DNA of 64,000 nucleotides. Origin: Rotaria sp. Silwood1 (lineage: Eukaryota; Rotifera; Eurotatoria; Philodinida; Philodinidae). Shown here one piece after another: positions 39,979-53,205 of this stretch. The stretch is from the NCBI GenBank assembly GCA_905250075.1, contig CAJNOP010000003.1, positions 6,160,207-6,224,206 of the forward strand, written 5' to 3'. The notes beneath the pieces were generated by a model, which was not told the origin of the DNA, did no database searches, and saw only the letters and a program-made list of their open reading frames with translations. Every line of letters begins with the position of its first letter. Within the stretch, counting starts at the first letter, position 1. The position numbers were made by a program, and so were the translations under genes.

Positions 39979-42625
39979 ATGACGCCAACAATCGTGATAC
40001 AAACAACAAATAAACCATTAGATGATGATGATACACGTTCAAAATATAAATTATATGGATGGAGAAATGTTCGAATTGGTGGTATATTAAGTCGACCTTT
40101 ATTTGCTTATATTATTTTATGTACTTGTAATTTTGTGCAAAATTTTTCTGTTAATGGCGCAAATAATGCAGTTATATCAACACTGGAGCGTGTATTTTAT
40201 TTAAATAGTGTACAATCTGGTCTTTTTTTGGCATTATACGATTTAGCGACAGTATTTTCATCACCATTAGTTGGTTATTTAGGTAGTCGATATTCATCAC
40301 CAATATTTTTTTCATTAAATATGATTATTGTTGGTATTGGAAATATATTAATTGCTTCGAGTAATTTTATTCATCACGATACAAGACTAAATATTAATAC
40401 TGAATTAGCAGAGTATTTATCAACAGATAATGATATTCTTTTTGAATGTTATAAAGATCCATTTAATGAACAAAATATAACAAATCTATTATGTTCAAGT
40501 CAAGGACATTCTTCAAGTATATCGGAAAATGCTAAATTTCTTTTATATATCGGTAATTTTGTTAATGGTATTGGAAGTGTAGCTTTATTTACAATTGGTA
40601 TTGCTTATATTGAACGAATATTTCCACGTGAAAAAGCAGCTTATTGTCAAGGAATTTATTTTGCTGTCGGTACTGTTGGTAGTGCTCTTGGTATAGTAAC
40701 TACAGGTCGATTTTTATTAATGTATACAAAACTTACACCTAAAAGACGACTTCCGTTTTGGTTAACACCTAATCATCCACTTTGGATTGGATGTTGGTGG
40801 TTACCTTATTTTATTTATGGTGGACTATGTTTTGTTATTGGATTGTTTGTATCTGGTTTGCCCAATTATGAAAAACCTGGTAAAAAACATTCGATTGACA
40901 CATCTAATACAACTCTGGCGGTTCAAGTTGATTCTAATTCTTCAAGTAAACAATTCAGTTTTGATTTTTAATTAAGTTTTGAAAGAACATTTTATTTTTG
41001 ACTCGTTTAGATCCTCGATTTGTTCGAGAAGATAGTGCAACTAGTATTTCAATGCTTAGTTCATGTCCACAAACACCTGCCTTATATAATAATTCATCTG
41101 AATTAAATTCTGATTCAAAAAGTCCATTTGAAAATTCTCTTCCATCATTGAAACCTCTTGTTAACGAGTATCGTTTATCAAATCGAAGATTACGTCAATT
41201 GAGTCCACTCGAACAAAACTCAACAAAGAATTCATTATTAACCATAAAAAATACTGCTGAGAGTTTTATTAACCATGCATATTCAACAGAATCGATTTAT
41301 AATCAAACACCAGATACTGATTCAATACCCGTGCCATTAACCACAACTGATTCGATATCATCAGTACCATCCTCAACAACAACTGTCTCATCAGCTTCTC
41401 AAATACCAAAACGAACAATATCTCAAAATCTTAAACATATGTGTTCTGTCATTGGTCAATTGATGAAAAACACACGATATATTTGTATTATTATTGCAAA
41501 CTTATTTGAAGGCATTTTAATCAAAGGTAAATCTTCTATTCTTTTATATATTATATATTAATTATAAACAATAAATTCTCTTTAGGATTTGTACCATTTA
41601 TTACAAAATATTTTGAATATCAACATCAATTAGATACATCTACAGCTACATTAGTAACTGGTGCCATTGCACTACTTTCTGTTATTATTGGTTGTCCACT
41701 TGGTGCCTGGTGTTTAAATAAATTTTCTTGGACACCTATGCGATGTGCACGTGTCTGTGGTATAGTATTTACCATATCATCGTTTCTATTTTTATTTCTT
41801 ACATTCTCATGTCCTGAACTTAAATTTGAATATTCGTCTTGCACAACAATTAATACAGCTTGTTGTCAAAATGTATATCATCCAGGTAAGATTTTAATTA
41901 TGTAAAATATCTATCGAAATAGCGAATATTTTCTTATAGTTTGTGTCGTAGGTAATTCTCGTAGAATGTTTTTATCACCATGTCACTATGGTTGTACCAA
42001 TCAAACAACATTTTCAAGTAACACTACTAGTTATTATTCATCATGTAATTGTGCCACTGATTCAGCAGTAAGATTAACTGAAGCAGCTTGTCGATTTCGA
42101 CGAATACCTTGTAAGAAAATTTATTATTTTGATATTTTCTCTAATGAAATTTTGTTTTTGTTCTTCTTAGGTACTATGATCTTTGCTTTGACAATGACAG
42201 GTGCCACACTTGTTGTTTTCTTTACAGCATTTATTCAAGTTCCATTATTACAAGTGCTTCTGTATAGTGTACCACTTCCATATCAAAGTATGGCACTTGG
42301 TCTTCGTCAAACAGTTGTTCGAGTTTTAGGTCAAACTACGGGTCCATTGTTATTTGGATTTGTTTTTGATCAATCATGTATAGTATGGCTTAAAGATTGT
42401 TATGAGCGACAAACATGTAAAGTATATGACAACCGTCGGATGGGTATATCAATGGCTTTGTCAGGTTTTTCAACACGAATAATATCCGGTATTGCTTGTA
42501 TTATTGTTTTTATCCATTGGAAATTCAAAGGTTCCAATGAAGTTATGATTTCCACAAATTCAGTAACAATTCCTACAAATAACTCAATAGATAAAAATGA
42601 AAATGGTGAAATAACGAAATTATAA
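39979..42625 (+). CDS. Organic anion transporting polypeptide (OATP/SLCO family)
   Basis: A 12-helix carrier of the major facilitator superfamily that takes up amphipathic organic anions at the plasma membrane. Exons 39979-40945, 41011-41526, 41586-41885, 41952-42110 and 42171-42625 join in phase (2,397 nt, 798 residues). The family signature is clear at about residues 262-276 (HPLWIGCWWLPYF, cf. D-x-RW-x-GAWW). A cysteine-rich Kazal-like extracellular loop lies at about 575-648, with CNC and a final RIPC. The last helices carry QTVVRVLGQTTGPLLFGF and DQSCIVW, typical of OATPs. Residues about 322-480 between helices 6 and 7 form an unusually long Ser/Thr-rich cytoplasmic loop. I start at the ATG at 39979; a frame extension upstream has no ATG. 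Confidence 0.92.
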
Positions 42626-42798
42626 AGCATAATGATTGATATTAATCTTAACGGTGATTTGTATTATATCATAATTTATTATTGTTTTTCGTCATTCTGC
42701 CTATTGTGACAACATTCAGCAATATACTTATTATAAATTTTAATAGACCCTGTGATACAAAATGAAAAATTTTTGTTGATGTGTAAGTTTCTTTGTAA

Positions 42799-42804
42799 AA
42801 ATAA
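42799..42804 (+). terminator. Putative poly(A) signal of the OATP gene
   Basis: An AATAAA lies about 175 bases after the stop. Confidence 0.4.
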
Positions 42805-43321
42805 AATATAATACAGAGAATGAATTATAAGTAACTAAACGATAGAAAGATCGGAATATATCCGTCTTGATTCAATGTTTTGTTAGTGATAGACATTTAT
42901 TGAAACGAGTTTTTTTTTTTGTTTTCACACCAATCATATAAATAAATCGTGCTTTGAAGGATCATTTTAAGCTTCACGAAAGAAATGTAACTTATTCTCA
43001 GGTAAGAAAAAAGCATGTAGAATGACTCACCGGTAGTTTTCGTTTCTCCATTTAGACAATAACAAGAACAAAAAAATCAAAGCAAAGTTTTGTAATAATA
43101 TTACATTGGTGTACATAGAACAAAGGATCTCGTCGGATAACTTAACTTATTCACTTAGAAAAACAAAATATAGGATTTTGTAGAGCTTGAAAAGTTACAT
43201 CTAATGGTATATAAATCAGATTAGTTTCTATTGAATTTCAAGAATTTTTCCTATATGGAATATAAGTTGGTATTATCAAATATTTAGATTCAAAGCATTA
43301 GACTATCATATGGAAATGATC

Positions 43322-43340
43322 GTTATCAGAATATGATAAC
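43322..43340. repeat. Perfect 7-bp hairpin
   Basis: GTTATCA (43322-43328), a 5-base loop and TGATAAC (43334-43340). It lies only 20 bases before the next hairpin. Confidence 0.5.
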
Positions 43341-43360
43341 AATTATTCTCTTACTTAGTT

Positions 43361-43385
43361 TTGTAGAGCTTTTTTCGCTCTACAA
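43361..43385. repeat. Perfect 9-bp hairpin with shared TTGTAGAG arm
   Basis: TTGTAGAGC (43361-43369), a 7-base T-rich loop and GCTCTACAA (43377-43385). Flanking T/A bases extend the pairing slightly. The same TTTTGTAGAG...CTCTACAA word pair forms the hairpin at 61177-61207. Confidence 0.6.
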
Positions 43386-45771
43386 TTTTACTAATTTCAT
43401 TCTCTCGTTTTAAAGAAAAAAAATTTTTTTTTAATTGAAAATGGCAAAATTTTTAATAAAAAATCCCGAATTTCAATTTTATTCATATTTTTGTGGTCTT
43501 TCATTGTCCTTCAAGACTTTGTGGCACCAACGTGTTTTTTTTCTCAGAAACTGCGCTTAGTCATGATCTGTCGTTAGCCATAAAAACCATATTAAAAGTC
43601 GAAGGGATTGTAGAGAAACATAGTCAACACTATAAGGACCTCGCAATTTTTTTATGTTTTTTAGACACTGTTTTCTAAAGATTTTTTGGATTTTTTTAGG
43701 AATGATACTGCCGAAGTTTCTGAAAACTTTACGAGAGCTAGCAATCAACAAAAAACAACTAAGATTGTGTTATGCTGATGAATTTTCGATACTTTTTTCT
43801 TTAGAATATAGAATATAATGAAGTTTGAAGATGCTCAACTTTTGCCTTATGCTAGAAACTTCATCTTACATTTGTCAAAATCATATTTTCACAACTGATT
43901 TATAATGAAAACACATTTAGTTTTATTTCCTTTATTTAAAATAGTCGTTTTCTTCAATAAGAATGCTCAAATAAAATAATTATTATTAAGAAACATGTAC
44001 TTTAAGGAAACTATTAAAATACTGAAAAAGTGTGCACGTTCTAACTTTCTACATTGTCTTAGAATAAATGGAATTTATCAATAGGTTCAGTAGGATTTGA
44101 TACAAATTACATATGCAAAACTTATTAAGAAGCACTGTTGAATAAATAGAACAAGATATATGTATTCTTTTTTGCAACATATATAGATTTCATAAAGAAA
44201 GATAGTAACAAAATCAAAACCAATCGTTTAGCTTGTATTAGTAGCTAGAAAAGTTCTTATTTTGCTATAATATGAAAGAAAGATCTTTCTTTATATACTT
44301 AAGTCACGAGAAAAATTGAAATATATTTGTTTGGTATATAAATATTATTATTTGCCATTGTATTATATATTTGTCACACCCTGAAAGTTTGGAAATGTCG
44401 CTTTGTTTGCTTTTTAGTTACCATTTAAGCTATAAAATTTACAAATAATAATGGATGTTGTGATATTAATGTGAAAAAAAATATTTTGATAGCAACTTAA
44501 AAAATAAGAGCAATTGCATTTTGATTAATAATGATTGACCATGATTTATAGATATATAACATTGCACAAAAAATGTTGCATTGATTTACGCAGCAATAGA
44601 TATATTCTTCATTTTTATTTACTTCGTTTTCTGTACTGTCTGCATTTTTCATATATTGGCGTAAGTACACAGGGAGAGAAAATTAAAAACGTGAAGCGAT
44701 ACTATTCTCTGTGTGGTTTTCTTGCTTAATTGACCTCTCTAAAATATGAAAAATATTCTTTTCTAGAAGATAATTTTACGTCGTAAAATAGTAATTATCG
44801 GTGAACCTGACCCATATTACTTTATTCTTGGATTACTTATCGAACAGATTATCATTTACCGGATGTTTGATATGACTAGTAGAACAACAGCAACTAAAAT
44901 TTCATAAATCTTGAAAGAATTAACTTCTAATATCTTATGTTTACTTAATTTATTAATCAATTTAGAAAAAAATTTCAAATTTTAGTTTGAAAATATCAAT
45001 TAAATAGCCTCAGATTAAGATGTTTGAATGCAAGCTGGAATTTTTCATTGAAAAGTACTCTTTGAATATTGCTGCCTCAATCAGTAACATGTTTCTATCT
45101 AATAGTAACAACTTTAGAAATTCGTATTATGACAAGTCAATGGATCATCTTCTGCTGAAATGTGACATAAATTTGATTGTATAACGCTGAAAATACTGTT
45201 AAATATAAAGAAATAAATAAGCAAGCAAAATATTTAATATCGGTTTCGATTTCATGATTATATTTAGAAACTTTGAAAGGCCAATATTTCGAGAAATTTT
45301 CTTCTGTTGATGATCATTTTATAATGAACTTCTTATTTTTACGAGACTCTATCAAAGGATTTTCAAATGAATCCAAGATTATTAGAGATCGTTTTCTGAA
45401 ACAATCGTGTCTTCATGAAAAACAATATTTTCTAAATCTTCTTTTCTCTATAAGTAACTGGTCATCTTTCTCATCTAAGTATTATTGACGCCATAGATAA
45501 CATATATTATGACCTCTATTGCTAGCATCTTGCTCTCTGGAAAAAATTTCTTTTCTTCAAATACAAATGTCCTATAACTGCTTTATGTTGCCTATGTTGA
45601 TACTTTCGGTGTTTTGTCCAGTGATTTCTTGATAGTAAACATGTCGAAAAATCCTCAAATACTCGAAGTAATAGTCTTACACGGAATTTTACTTCCCTAG
45701 TCGAACATCTTGTAAGCAAGATCTTGACCAAGATACGACGTACAGAAACGTGAACAGATCTTGAAAACTTC

Positions 45772-45800
45772 GGTAGAAGATAATCACATTATCTTCTACC
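45772..45800. repeat. Perfect 13-bp hairpin in an AGATCT-rich block
   Basis: GGTAGAAGATAAT (45772-45784), loop CAC and ATTATCTTCTACC (45788-45800) pair without mismatch. Just outside, AGATCTT on the left and AAGATCT on the right pair again, across an unpaired 9-base bulge on the left, so this looks like the centre of a larger decayed foldback. Confidence 0.7.
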
Positions 45801-47861
45801 AAGATCTCTAATAAGATCTTAGGTACAGATCTATAAGATTTTGGCTGAAATACATGTGCTCCAAAAATGATCAATGGAATTTCTATATGGATCCCTCTAA
45901 AGACTTCTCAAATACTCTTTCCGATGTAAAATTTGACGCTAAATCTAAATATGAAGTCAGATTTCTTCTACAGACACGACGATCTAAGTTAGAGATTAAT
46001 GTTTTATTTAAAAAATGTTTGAACTCATCGCCTTCATAAAGATCCTTCAAGGAAGATTGTGTTTTCTTGAACCATTCAGCATGATCTAGTTCCGAGCAGA
46101 GAAAAATTAATCTTTAGTATGTATTACTAAATCAAGATCTTGGATGAGAAACATCGAACTCTCGTATCTTATTGTTGCATATAAATCTATACCCAAAATC
46201 TAATTACAGATCTTGATGCAAAATAATATAATTATCTTGTACCTAAATTTTAGAATTATTGAGTTCAAACATTCGAACTCGTGCGTAGTAATTCAACTGC
46301 ATAATTAAAATTTTTAAGCACCAGTTTATCAACTTTCATGCAGATAACAATGTTCCATGCTCGAAATTTCCTAACTATTAACTTTGACACTAGCTAAATC
46401 TAAAATTTTGTTTTATGAAAATCAATTTGGTATCAATATTAAAGTTTTTTTTGATCCCAAATGATAGTTCAAAGCAACACTTCTTTATGTTATTAGTATG
46501 GAAAGAGAAAAAAAAAAGATAATTTCAATAGATCTCTATCACCAACAAAAAAACAAACTCCACATGTTTTATTCAGCTGAAATGAAAATATTCCAAATGT
46601 TTTATCGTATTGTTATTTCTGCTTCATTCTATCAATGTACTGTTGTCATTTTTTGTCGAAATGTAATCAAATTATTTTTAAACGAAGATCACAATTACAG
46701 ATAATGAACCCGATAACTCCATTAGAAAGATAAGAAAACTCGTAGCTGCGTCAGAATGTCCTATTAGTAACCAGTAAACTGACTGAAAAACATGGTAATG
46801 AAACAAAGGTCTTTTGTATTTGTCAAATCAAGACCATAATCAAATATTTTGACGTGTCTCACTGGATAAAATTATAGAGGAAATAGAATTCGTCGATGAA
46901 ATAACAAGTTATTGCATGACATTTGATCAATACAATTTTATTTTTCGTGCCCATTCTAATATTTACAACAACTCCATTATCGATAAATAATAGGTCACCG
47001 CTGTTCTGTTTCTATTTCCTAAATAATCATTATGTTTTTTTTTCGATAAAATACTGTATACGGCTTTTAATCTTCACTTTTGTCTTCTCAAACTTTTAAC
47101 CCGTCATAAAAGCAAATCGTCATCTATAAAGCTACAAATTTACTGTTAGAAGACAATGATTTGAAAGAATCATAGTTTACACTTATCTGATATGTCATTT
47201 TTCAAAGAATGTTTTTAGAATGGCTGAGACTAGAATAAATTTAATCTTATAAAAATTAGTTTGTTTAGAAAAATTAGAGGAAAACTTTTGAAAATCTGCA
47301 TAAACTCAAATCTCGATGACGAAATTAAACAAAAGATCAAACTATCTTGTGTATATGTTCTCTCAACGAATCCAAATACTATTTTAAAACATTATAGTTG
47401 TTAAATTTTTCTGTTTGCACATATTTAGTGAATCCATATAACAAACATAAAATTCTTTCATGCTAGTTATGTTGCTTTCTCTTGTCTTTAATTATTCGAA
47501 ACGTTTGAACTTACATCAAAATGAAACATCTTTATCTATAAAGCTAATTGGAAAAAACAACAAATTTCAGTAAATCAGTAAAAGAAAACATAATTTTTGT
47601 CAGGACTCAACAGATGACCACAAACTAAACAGTTTAACATTGTTAAAGAATATAAAGATAATTTTATTAAATAAAGTAAGAAATCTCGGTCAGCAATTGC
47701 TAAATTTTCTCATCAAATTATTCAAATATTGATTCTATTCAAAAACCTTTTGACAATAAAAGATATCAAAGCCTATGTTTCATCTAAGTTTTCAATAATA
47801 CTATCGAAAAAAATCCGTTAAAACTCCAAAATAAGCAATTAAATACAATAAATCAATTTAT

Positions 47862-47867
47862 TTATTC
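47862..47867 (-). terminator. Putative poly(A) signal of the ApoL-like gene
   Basis: TTTATT on the plus strand reads AATAAA on the minus strand, about 65 bases after the stop codon. Confidence 0.35.
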
Positions 47868-47931
47868 TATAGTATATTAAACTTATTAATAAAAATAATA
47901 ATAATGAAACAAATAGTAAAAAGAAATCTGA

Positions 47932-48915
47932 CTAAGCGTGATAAGCTTCAGCTATTCGCTTTAATTCAACTAATTGTTGTTCAAGTAGTCCAATATCTTT
48001 ATCAATTGATTTTAATGTTGCATTTTTTGATATCCATGTGTGTATTAGATCAGCTACAGAAATAATAACTGATATACCAAGAATTTTTCCACTTATTGTA
48101 CCAGCTGTTTTAGCACCCGTTGCAAGAGCACCAGCTAATGATGGTAATTGTGCAACCAATTCAGCCCATGTACCTAATGTTGAAGCTGCTTGAATAGCTT
48201 CAGATAATTGTAAAAAATTTATTCCGGCTCTCGATACAGAATAACCAAGTGAATAAACAGTTACAAGCCATGCTGTAATATCTCTTATATTTGTTTCGCA
48301 TACTTTCATTGCTACTGCGTCTTCTTTTATCATAGTCATATATTGTGTTCGAAGACGTTTTTCAATAAAACCTTCTGTAATAGTAGTTCCTATAAATTAA
48401 AAAAGTAAAAGATTTACTATGAAGAAAATAAATTAAATGATAAACATACCAAGACTTGTTGCAGTACCAGCAAGTAATACTGGAACACCAAGAGGTGGAA
48501 AAACAAAACATAAAAGTCCACCTATAATCGATGCTGAATTACCAACTGTATTGGAAATTTTACAATTCAAAGCATGTTTAGCCATACGAACTCGAAGATC
48601 TTTTAGTCCTTGTATTGTTATTGCACGTCTTTCAAGGAACTCTTTTAATGGTTCTATTGAGGGTGGTTCAATGACTGCAGGTGCATCAGGAGTTTGCTCA
48701 TCAATCATTGCTTTTAATTCAACAAGTGATGGATATTTTGAAAATTTAGCCAATTCTTCATTTAATAGTTTTTCTTCATCTTGAACTTCTGTTGCATCTT
48801 CATTAATAAGTGGATAAAGTTCATTTGATGTAACTACAGGAATTAAATTCGAATTGTTTGTCTCGACAGATTTCGATGGTAATGGCATAAGACCAGCACC
48901 AACCAATGCTTCCAT
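47932..48915 (-). CDS. Apolipoprotein L-like protein
   Basis: Two exons (48915-48450 and 48389-47932) join in phase 1 across a 60-bp intron, giving 307 residues. Residues about 35-120 are charged and probably helical or coiled-coil. Residues about 125-160 form a Gly-rich hydrophobic hairpin (NSASIIGGLLCFVFPPLGVP onward), and about 225-260 a second Gly/Ala-rich hydrophobic region (AGALATGAKTAGTISGKILG). The C-terminus is a helix of the LLEQQLVELKRIAE type. This order, together with an ISVADLIHT-type segment before a charged tail helix, is that of the ApoL family, intracellular or secreted membrane-inserting proteins with colicin-like helical hairpins. There is no signal peptide, which suggests an intracellular role as in most ApoL members. 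A TTTCAG just before the ATG could be an acceptor, so a further 5' exon is possible. Confidence 0.7.
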
Positions 48916-51406
48916 CGCTGAAATAGCCGTCTTGAATATATATATATGTCTAAGTAAAAGATTCTTTTATTATATATGGTTATAGCTATAAGTTTGTGTA
49001 CTCACTTTTTGTAAGTATATTTTTTTTATCTCTGTGCCCTTTTGCTTTCTTTTTATATGGAATATATGAACCGAATAGTATAATATATTAGTAAACTTTG
49101 TATATATGTTTATGATGCTTTATTTCATCATTTTCATGAAAGTTTTATATTTCTCTGGCAACCATTACACTGACGCATTAGTCATCGTGAATATAAAACC
49201 CACGTATTTGTTAATAGCAACCTTGTTCTTTATATGTGGAGAGGTTGTTCTTTATTTTTCTTAGCCGTTTGTTACTGAAGAAAGCAAAAAAAAGAATAAA
49301 TATTCTTTCTACTATTGCCTTCCTATTTTCAAGGCGATGACGCATCTAGATCTGAGTCAGAGGAAAAAGAGCGAACGAATCAATGAATTATGTCTCATTC
49401 GGTCATCGAGAGAGAAAAAAGTGAATTGATCAATGATCAACTTACTTGTATTCAAAACCTACTTTTATCGATAAAGTTCATATCTAAATGATTTAACTAA
49501 TAGAAGATCAAATATTTATCTTAATATTTAGTTGGATTATTTTTTCAAATCATTAAAAATATTTGATTTTTCTTGAATATAATTGTTTTTTGTTCAAAAT
49601 TATTTTGCATATCATGTCTATTATGTTTTTTCTTGAAACAACATGTGCTGATTTTTTTGAAGTTTTTTTTTCATTTAACAAGCATATTGCATCATGGTTT
49701 TATGTTACATATACTTCAAAATAAATATAAATTTTGTTCTCATATGTCATCATTAGTCTCATTTAAATATTTTTTTTGTACAATAGTACCTATCAGTAGG
49801 TTTCTATCAATACACCCACACACATCTTATTATTCATACAATAATTAATATTCATTTGAACTTAAATCAATACACTCTATGATACTATTTTGGATGAATA
49901 TACTTTTACAGCGTTTTATTTTATATCCAATCTATCTAATATCAATTATAAATAGACATTTATCACTTATAATAATTTTATCAATTAGTAGAGATGGGAT
50001 CGATTCGTATTTTTTTTTCGAATGTAGCGCGAAACTGGCCTAACCGTATTTGTGTTAATAAGTTTTATGATTATTTGAAAATCTTTGTTTACCAGTTAAA
50101 CGACATAAAAATCATTTATTAAAAAAAGTTTATTGATAGAATATTAAAAAATATTTTCTTATTTACAAACAACTTGATAATCAATTAATATTAATATATC
50201 TTATTTAATTAAGTTTTTCATGTATACCTTATAAAAGCGAATTGTCGAATTCAATATTATGTGAAAATTTAATAAAATCAAATATTTATTTAAGATAAAA
50301 GAAATGATTTTCTTCAATTTATTATTTAATCATTCGAATATTTTCTTTTAAATAAAAAAATTAGACGACATTTGAAATCATCCATAAATCAATGATGGAT
50401 TTCAAGTGGGAACATTCAGTGCAGTCGTCGATACTTTCCGAACTATTTTTCGATTTTTCTCCGTAGAAAACGCCAAAAAATGAGCCGATGCGACTTTTAA
50501 TTAAGTTGACTTTAAAACACGTTTTGTGACTGTGATCGCTCCCATTCACCGAAATCTTAGGTCCGTCTCTTCACGAAATAATTATATTTGACAAAGATTT
50601 AAGACTTTCTTTTTGTTAATTATAGAAAAATTCATTGTTTAGTCTGCTTTGTTTCATATTACCACTTACATTTTAAATTAAGTGAAGCCATTTTTTTATC
50701 ATTAAATTTTATTTTTACATATAAAAATTTTGTTATTTAGATTATACTAGAAAGAAATTTATTTCTGTTATTAGATTTGATATATTTGCATTCATTGTAC
50801 AATTTTTATCCATCTAATTAGTTCTGAAAATCGAAGACAACACATCTTTTGCTCATTTTCGATCCACATAACAGTTAACTACATGACAGTTGTTATTCTG
50901 TTTTTTTAAGGCAGTCTTCATTATTCAAGGTAAACGACAGAGTATACACTGAAAGATAAACTTCAAATGCAACAAACTACCACAATTATTCAATGTAATG
51001 TCTAAACACCTGCTGTAATCGATTTACATGTTTCGAATGATTATTTTGCATCGAATCAGACAAAACCCACCTGCATACCTGTACGAGTAATGATTCTGAT
51101 TCATTGAAAAATGATGATTCATTGATTCTTTTTCTTGTTTTCAATCGACAAATGATGACTATTTAGTTTTTTTGATGAAAAATAACAGAAAGTAAAACAG
51201 AGTAGAGGAGTCATATATTACGTATATGAATCTCTTACTAACCTGTCGTTGAGTTTCTCTCTATACACCAACACATTATCTTCATTGATTGCTGACAAAC
51301 ATCACGTTTGGTTTTTAATAAGAACGAATAAAATATCGTGATGAAAAAAAAGTACGAGAGAAAAAGAAAAAAAAAGTAAAGCAGAGTAGGAGTAACGATT
51401 TAAGCA
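48916..51406. other. Intergenic between divergent ApoL-like and LIM genes
   Basis: About 2.5 kb of AT-rich DNA upstream of both genes. It holds no recognised ORF or inverted-repeat element and presumably includes both promoters. Confidence 0.5.
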
Positions 51407-51416
51407 TATATAAAAG
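51407..51416 (+). promoter_or_regulatory. TATA box candidate of the LIM gene
   Basis: TATATAAAAG is a full consensus TATA element 56 bases before the ATG at 51472, leaving room for a start site and a short 5' UTR. The context is less uniformly AT than elsewhere. Confidence 0.45.
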
Positions 51417-51471
51417 TAAAACATCGTTGCATTTTTTTAAGATATTAACATTATTAAGAAACAAAACAGAC

Positions 51472-53205
51472 ATGTCGTCAACATCTTCAAGAACATCGAC
51501 GAATAACACAAATTCTTCATCGACGTACCGTGTCAACTATTCAGAATATGTAGCAGAGTGAGTATCAACAAATCTCTTTCTCTTTTTTGTTGAGTCTTCT
51601 CTATTGAAAGCTATAAATTAGATCAATAGATATAAAAATATAATGTTAATCGATCTAAGAGGAGCCTTGGTTGTATTTTATGAGTAGTTAAAATAGTAGA
51701 ACATATGTCTGCAGTCCTTAGTCAAATCAAAAAACATTTTTATTGCATTCAATTTCTTTTTTCTGTGTTGCAGTATTACTGGTAATCCGAAAGGAACACG
51801 TCAAATGCCAGCAACAGGTATTGGACATCATATTAATCCATTAAATAATCCTTTTCCAAATCGATCAAATCAATCAACGCATCAAACAGGAAGTACACCA
51901 CATTATGGTGGTGGTGTTGAAAAATGTGCTCGATGTTCGAAAACTGTTTATTTAGCAGAGAAAAAAGTTGGAGCTGGTCGAGTTTGTATTTCAATTAATT
52001 ATTACATATATATCGACATAATGATTCATTTATTTAGGCATTTCATTCAAGTTGCTTTAGTTGTGGTACATGTAAACGAAAATTAGATGCAACAACATTA
52101 TCTGAACATAAAGGTGAAATTTATTGTAAATCATGTTATAAAAAACAATTTGGTCCTCATGGTTTGATTAGTGGTGTAGCAATGTCTACTGAGAAATCAA
52201 CAACACATGACTATCATTCTATACGTCGTTCATCTTATGGTAATGATCTTGATCCAACAAATGTATCATTTCAACAAGCACGACAACGAGCTAATTCAAG
52301 TGAACATCTCTTTCAAGATGACTATCATGCTACAAAACAAAATGATGAATTTTCAAGAAAATATCCACAACGTAATGATGTTTTGGTTGATACAAAATAT
52401 CAAAGACCAAGTAGTCCAATAAGAAGAGAAAAACCTTTTGAATCGAATACAAATAATGATTCTCATCGATCAACTTATATTGGAGAGAATGATCGAAGTA
52501 AATATATGCATGAAGGTGAAAAATTGTCTTATGGTAGTGGAACATCAAAAATTGTTGATATACCTGTCATTTCTAATACTAAACGATCGGATTCAGTCAT
52601 TAATAAAATTGAAACATCAACAGATCTAACAAGAGATAATCGACGAAGCCGAAGTCGAAGTCCATCAGTAGCATCGAACGATTCTTATCAACGACAAAGT
52701 AGTCGCGATCAACGAAGTAGTTACGAACGACAAAGTAGTCGCGAGCGGCAAACTGATTTTACAGGTAAAATTAATTCTTTATTTTACTGACTGCTTTTTA
52801 ATAAATCAAGTCTTCTTGTTTTCTATAGATGATTATTCTCATTCATACATCAATACTGACAATTATAATAGAAATAATCGAAAACCTTCGAATGATTATA
52901 CAGTAAATACTATTGTTTCTGACAATCCAGCTCCAACAGGAAATTATTATCGTTCATCATCATCATCATCATATGACAATAAATATAGAAATACTACATC
53001 AACTTCCAATTTCAATGATCGACGTTCACCATCACCACAAAATAGCGACCGGCAATCATCGGTTTTAAGTGATCTTGTATCAAAAACAAATATTGCTGGA
53101 AATGCATCTCCATCAACTGGTAAAAAATTCTCAGCAATAGATTCTTTAATTACTAGTGCTAGACAAAGAAATACTCAAGATGACGACGATGATTTTGATA
53201 ACTAA
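51472..53205 (+). CDS. CRP/muscle-LIM-like protein with long disordered tail
   Basis: Exons 51472-51557, 51774-51981, 52038-52764 and 52829-53205 join in phase (465 residues). Residues about 80-140 form one complete LIM domain. CARC and HSSC supply the first zinc site, CGTC and CKSC the second. The signature words KTVYLAEKKVGAGR, TLSEHKGEIYC and KKQFGPHG are those of the cysteine- and glycine-rich protein (CRP/MLP) class, which binds alpha-actinin and actin filaments. Vertebrate CRPs have two LIM domains in about 190 residues. Here there is one LIM plus an N-terminal Ser/Thr/Asn-rich leader and about 320 residues of Ser/Arg/Asn-rich tail, including RS-type runs and a repeated RQSSR unit at about 52685-52750. 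It ends in DDDDDFDN. Confidence 0.88.

Larger units (their letters stand above)
42805..47857. other. Intergenic, non-coding, with hairpins
   Basis: About 5 kb without a supported gene. It contains perfect hairpins at 43322-43340, 43361-43385 and 45772-45800. The 45690-46260 segment is unusually rich in AGATCT/AAGATC-type words. Confidence 0.5.

Noticed and set aside
48437..48784. Plus-strand 115-codon ORF
   Set aside because: It is antisense to the first exon of the ApoL-like gene and lacks any domain. The minus-strand frame splices cleanly.
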